Shown here piece by piece: positions 13,733 through 15,747 of a stretch of DNA of 15,747 nucleotides. Below the pieces are notes generated by a model. The model saw only the letters and a list, made by a program, of their open reading frames with translations. It made no database searches and was not told the DNA's origin. The stretch lies in contig JBKJLF010000386.1 in assembly GCA_046597185.1 (NCBI GenBank), positions 1-15,747 on the forward strand. Reading direction: 5' to 3'. Numbering within the stretch: the first letter of the stretch is position 1; each line of letters begins with the position of its first letter. A program made the position numbers and the translations under genes. The stretch comes from CAMBDR01 sp046597185 (GTDB lineage Bacteria > Pseudomonadota > Gammaproteobacteria > Burkholderiales > Burkholderiaceae_D).

Positions 13733-15196
13733 TCATCCCGCCGTACCACCAACAGTCACCTCTTCAATCCGCAAGGTCGGTTGCCCTACCCCCACCGGAA
13801 TACTTTGCCCTTCCTTGCCACACATACCGACCCCGGCGTCAAGGCGCATATCATTGCCTATCATTGATACCCGATTCAATACATCCGGGCCATTGCCAAT
13901 CAGGGTGGCACCTTTCACCGGATAGGTGACTTTACCGTTTTCGATCATATACGCTTCGCTGGCCGAAAAGACAAATTTGCCATTGGTAATATCGACTTGG
14001 CCACCGCCAAAATTGGCGGCAAAGATGCCGTGTTTTACCGAAGCCAGAATTTCTCCGGGGTCTTTGTCGCCACCCAGCATATAGGTATTGGTCATGCGTG
14101 GCATCGGCAAATGGGCGAAGGATTCGCGCCGCGCATTGCCCGTGACCGGCATTTTCATCAGGCGCGCATTCATGGTGTCTTGCAAATAGCCGCGCAAGAT
14201 GCCATCTTCAATCAACATCGTGCATTGGCTTGAGTTGCCTTCATCATCAATATTGAGCGAACCACGGCGATGCGCGATGGTGCCGTCATCCACCACCGTC
14301 ACCCCCGGTGCCGCCACTCTTTGCCCAATTCGGCCCGCAAACGTGCTCGACCCTTTACGGTTAAAGTCACCCTCCAGGCCATGGCCGATGGCTTCATGCA
14401 ATAACACACCGGGCCAACCGGGGCCAAGCACAATCGTCATCAAACCTGCCGGAGCCGGGCGCGCTTCCAGATTCACCAAAGCCGCATGCACCGCTTCGCC
14501 AGCGTATTGGTCGAGTAAGGCATCATCAAACATGGCATAGCTTAAACGTCCGCCACCGCCGCTATTGCCCATTTCACGCAAGCCATTTTGCTCGACAATC
14601 ACGGTGAGCGAAACCCGTACCAGCGGCCGGATATCGGCTGCCATCACACCATCGCTACGGGCCACCAAAATCACATCATATTCCGCCGCCAAACCGGCCA
14701 TCACTTGCACCACCCGTGGGTCTTTGGCGCGTGCCATTTTTTCCAGCCGTTCCAGCAGTGCCACTTTGGCGGTGGCATCCAGCGAAGCCAGCGGGTCGTG
14801 CGGCAGATACAGCGAGCGGCCACCCGAAGTTTGCATCTGGCGCGCCAGTTTGATCTTGCCTGCGCCCTGGCGCGCAATGGTGCGGGTCGCTTCGGCCGCT
14901 TCCAGCAAAGCGGCTTCGGAAATTTCGTCCGAATATGAGAAGGCGGTTTTATCACCCACCACCGCGCGCACCCCTACCCCTTGATCAATCGAAAAATTGC
15001 CGGTTTTGACGATGCCTTCTTCCAGACTCCAGCTCTCACTCTTGGTAAATTGGAAATACAGGTCAGCGTAATCGACTTTATGCACAAACATGGTGCCCAT
15101 GGCGCGCAGCAAATGGCTTTCATCCAGACCGAAAGGCGTCAGCAATACCTCACGGGCCAAACCGAGGGTGCTTAAATTGGGTTCAAAAGGGATCAT
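13733..15196 (-). CDS. tldD: Metalloprotease TldD
   Basis: The 487-residue product is the catalytic subunit of the TldD/TldE (PmbA) cytoplasmic metalloprotease, which in E. coli trims the microcin B17 precursor and other unfolded peptides. The zinc motif HEAIGH (His267, Glu268, His272) and the third ligand Cys459 in VGMCGKEGQ are present, as are EGDFNRKGSSTF, the SLNIDDEG block and RRESFAHLPMPRMTNT. The length is normal for the family. AAGG lies seven bases before the ATG. The upstream carbon-nitrogen hydrolase ends 53 bases away on the same strand, so the two are probably co-transcribed. No tldE/pmbA gene is in the window. TldD/TldE also process some ribosomally made peptides modified by YcaO enzymes, but the YcaO remnant at 10313 is broken and distant, so no link is claimed. 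Confidence 0.95.
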   Translation of the reverse strand: MIPFEPNLSTLGLAREVLLTPFGLDESHLLRAMGTMFVHKVDYADLYFQFTKSESWSLEEGIVKTGNFSIDQGVGVRAVVGDKTAFSYSDEISEAALLEAAEATRTIARQGAGKIKLARQMQTSGGRSLYLPHDPLASLDATAKVALLERLEKMARAKDPRVVQVMAGLAAEYDVILVARSDGVMAADIRPLVRVSLTVIVEQNGLREMGNSGGGGRLSYAMFDDALLDQYAGEAVHAALVNLEARPAPAGLMTIVLGPGWPGVLLHEAIGHGLEGDFNRKGSSTFAGRIGQRVAAPGVTVVDDGTIAHRRGSLNIDDEGNSSQCTMLIEDGILRGYLQDTMNARLMKMPVTGNARRESFAHLPMPRMTNTYMLGGDKDPGEILASVKHGIFAANFGGGQVDITNGKFVFSASEAYMIENGKVTYPVKGATLIGNGPDVLNRVSMIGNDMRLDAGVGMCGKEGQSIPVGVGQPTLRIEEVTVGGTAG

Positions 15197-15210
15197 GGCA
15201 GGGCCTTATT

Positions 15211-15242
15211 TTCAATGGTTCAATGATTCAATAATTCAAAAA
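15211..15242 (-). repeat. Four AT-rich 8-bp repeats in the tldD leader
   Basis: On the plus strand TTCAATGG, TTCAATGA, TTCAATAA and TTCAAAAA follow one another without gaps. The array fills most of the space between the hydrolase stop (15250) and the tldD ribosome site. Confidence 0.85.
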
Positions 15243-15249
15243 AATGATT

Positions 15250-15747
15250 TTATAGCTTACGATGCTTAAGCGCCGGCAAGTTTTCGCGCACCTGGCCCAT
15301 GTAATCGAGATCCAGTTCTGCCGTGACCACGCCTTCGCCTTCCGGCAAGACAGCCAGCATCTTACCCCAAGGGTCGATGATCATGCTGTGGCCCCAAGTG
15401 CGACGGCCGTTCACATGGGTGCCGCCCTGGGCGGAGGCCAACAAATAGCACTGGTTTTCAATCGCCCGGGCGCGCAGCAAGATTTCCCAATGGGCTTGCC
15501 CTGTAGTATAGGTAAACGCGGCCGGCAATACCAATAACGAGCAACTCCCCAAGGCACGAAACAATTCGGGAAAGCGTAAATCATAGCAAACCGACAAGCC
15601 AACCTGACCAAACGGCAAGGCCACGCTCGCCACTTCGCAGCCCGGCACGATGGTGCGCGATTCATCATACGATTCGCTGCCTTTGGTAAAGCCAAACAAA
15701 TGAATTTTATCGTAGCGTGCCGCCAACTGCCCTTCCGGGTTATACAC
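15250..15747 (-). CDS. Carbon-nitrogen hydrolase (nitrilase superfamily), C-terminal part
   Basis: The gene continues past the window edge; 165 C-terminal residues plus a TAA are seen. The catalytic Lys (YDKIHLF, in-window residue 14) and nucleophile Cys (SVCYDLRFPE, residue 54) are present; the catalytic Glu lies in the missing N-terminal part. The sequence after the Cys (AFT--TG-AHWE-LLRARAIENQCY, then HSMIIDPWG) fits the Nit1/deaminated-glutathione amidase branch, which clears deaminated glutathione. That specificity is inferred from family resemblance. A full enzyme has about 265-280 residues, so some 100-115 are outside the window. The first in-window codon is GTG, but the preceding sequence is not visible and it should not be taken as the start. 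Co-directional with tldD, 53 bases upstream. Confidence 0.9.
   Translation of the reverse strand: MYNPEGQLAARYDKIHLFGFTKGSESYDESRTIVPGCEVASVALPFGQVGLSVCYDLRFPELFRALGSCSLLVLPAAFTYTTGQAHWEILLRARAIENQCYLLASAQGGTHVNGRRTWGHSMIIDPWGKMLAVLPEGEGVVTAELDLDYMGQVRENLPALKHRKL

Overview
The window looks like a chromosomal segment of a betaproteobacterium, most likely of the order Burkholderiales. This is inferred from gene order (carbon-nitrogen hydrolase, tldD and aroG in a row), moderate GC content, and protein sequences that resemble beta- and gammaproteobacterial families. No species can be named from the sequence alone.

Layout. Positions 1-721 hold the C-terminal third of an M13 (neprilysin/PepO) metallopeptidase with no N-terminal part in frame. 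Positions 785-4717 (minus strand) hold a tight three-gene operon: an MBOAT acyltransferase, a DUF459-type SGNH acetyltransferase and an SGNH esterase with an inserted CBM-like domain. Its order and motifs match the Neisseria patA-patB-ape1 peptidoglycan O-acetylation/de-O-acetylation cluster. Divergent from it lie a type I asparaginase and an overlapping GNAT acetyltransferase (4894-6562). Next comes the wreck of a ghrA-like dehydrogenase (6601-6889, minus), with its middle deleted and a frameshift near its end. Positions 7001-9916 encode a 971-residue fusion: zinc-ribbon, methyltransferase, GT2 glycosyltransferase, TPR and GT9 glycosyltransferase. A small membrane protein follows (9966-10220, minus), then a decayed region with YcaO-domain remains (10313-10808), then a phospholipase-D-type phosphatidylserine synthase (10894-12249).

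The last third reads on the minus strand: carbon-nitrogen hydrolase (cut by the window edge), tldD, then aroG (DAHP synthase). The 362-base gap before aroG is the most interesting stretch. It holds a good promoter, a 21-residue leader peptide with six Phe and one Tyr in seven consecutive codons, and a GC-rich hairpin followed by a T tract 55 bases before the aroG start codon. A segment at the end of the leader peptide gene can pair with the 5' arm of this terminator. Together these make a complete candidate phenylalanine-responsive attenuator for the first step of aromatic amino acid synthesis. E. coli aroG, by contrast, is controlled by TyrR.

Other themes are three clear gene wrecks within 11 kb and several short tandem repeats. 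Two of the repeats are AT-rich 8-bp units placed directly upstream of the aroG and tldD start codons. No tRNA, rRNA, CRISPR array or insertion sequence was seen.
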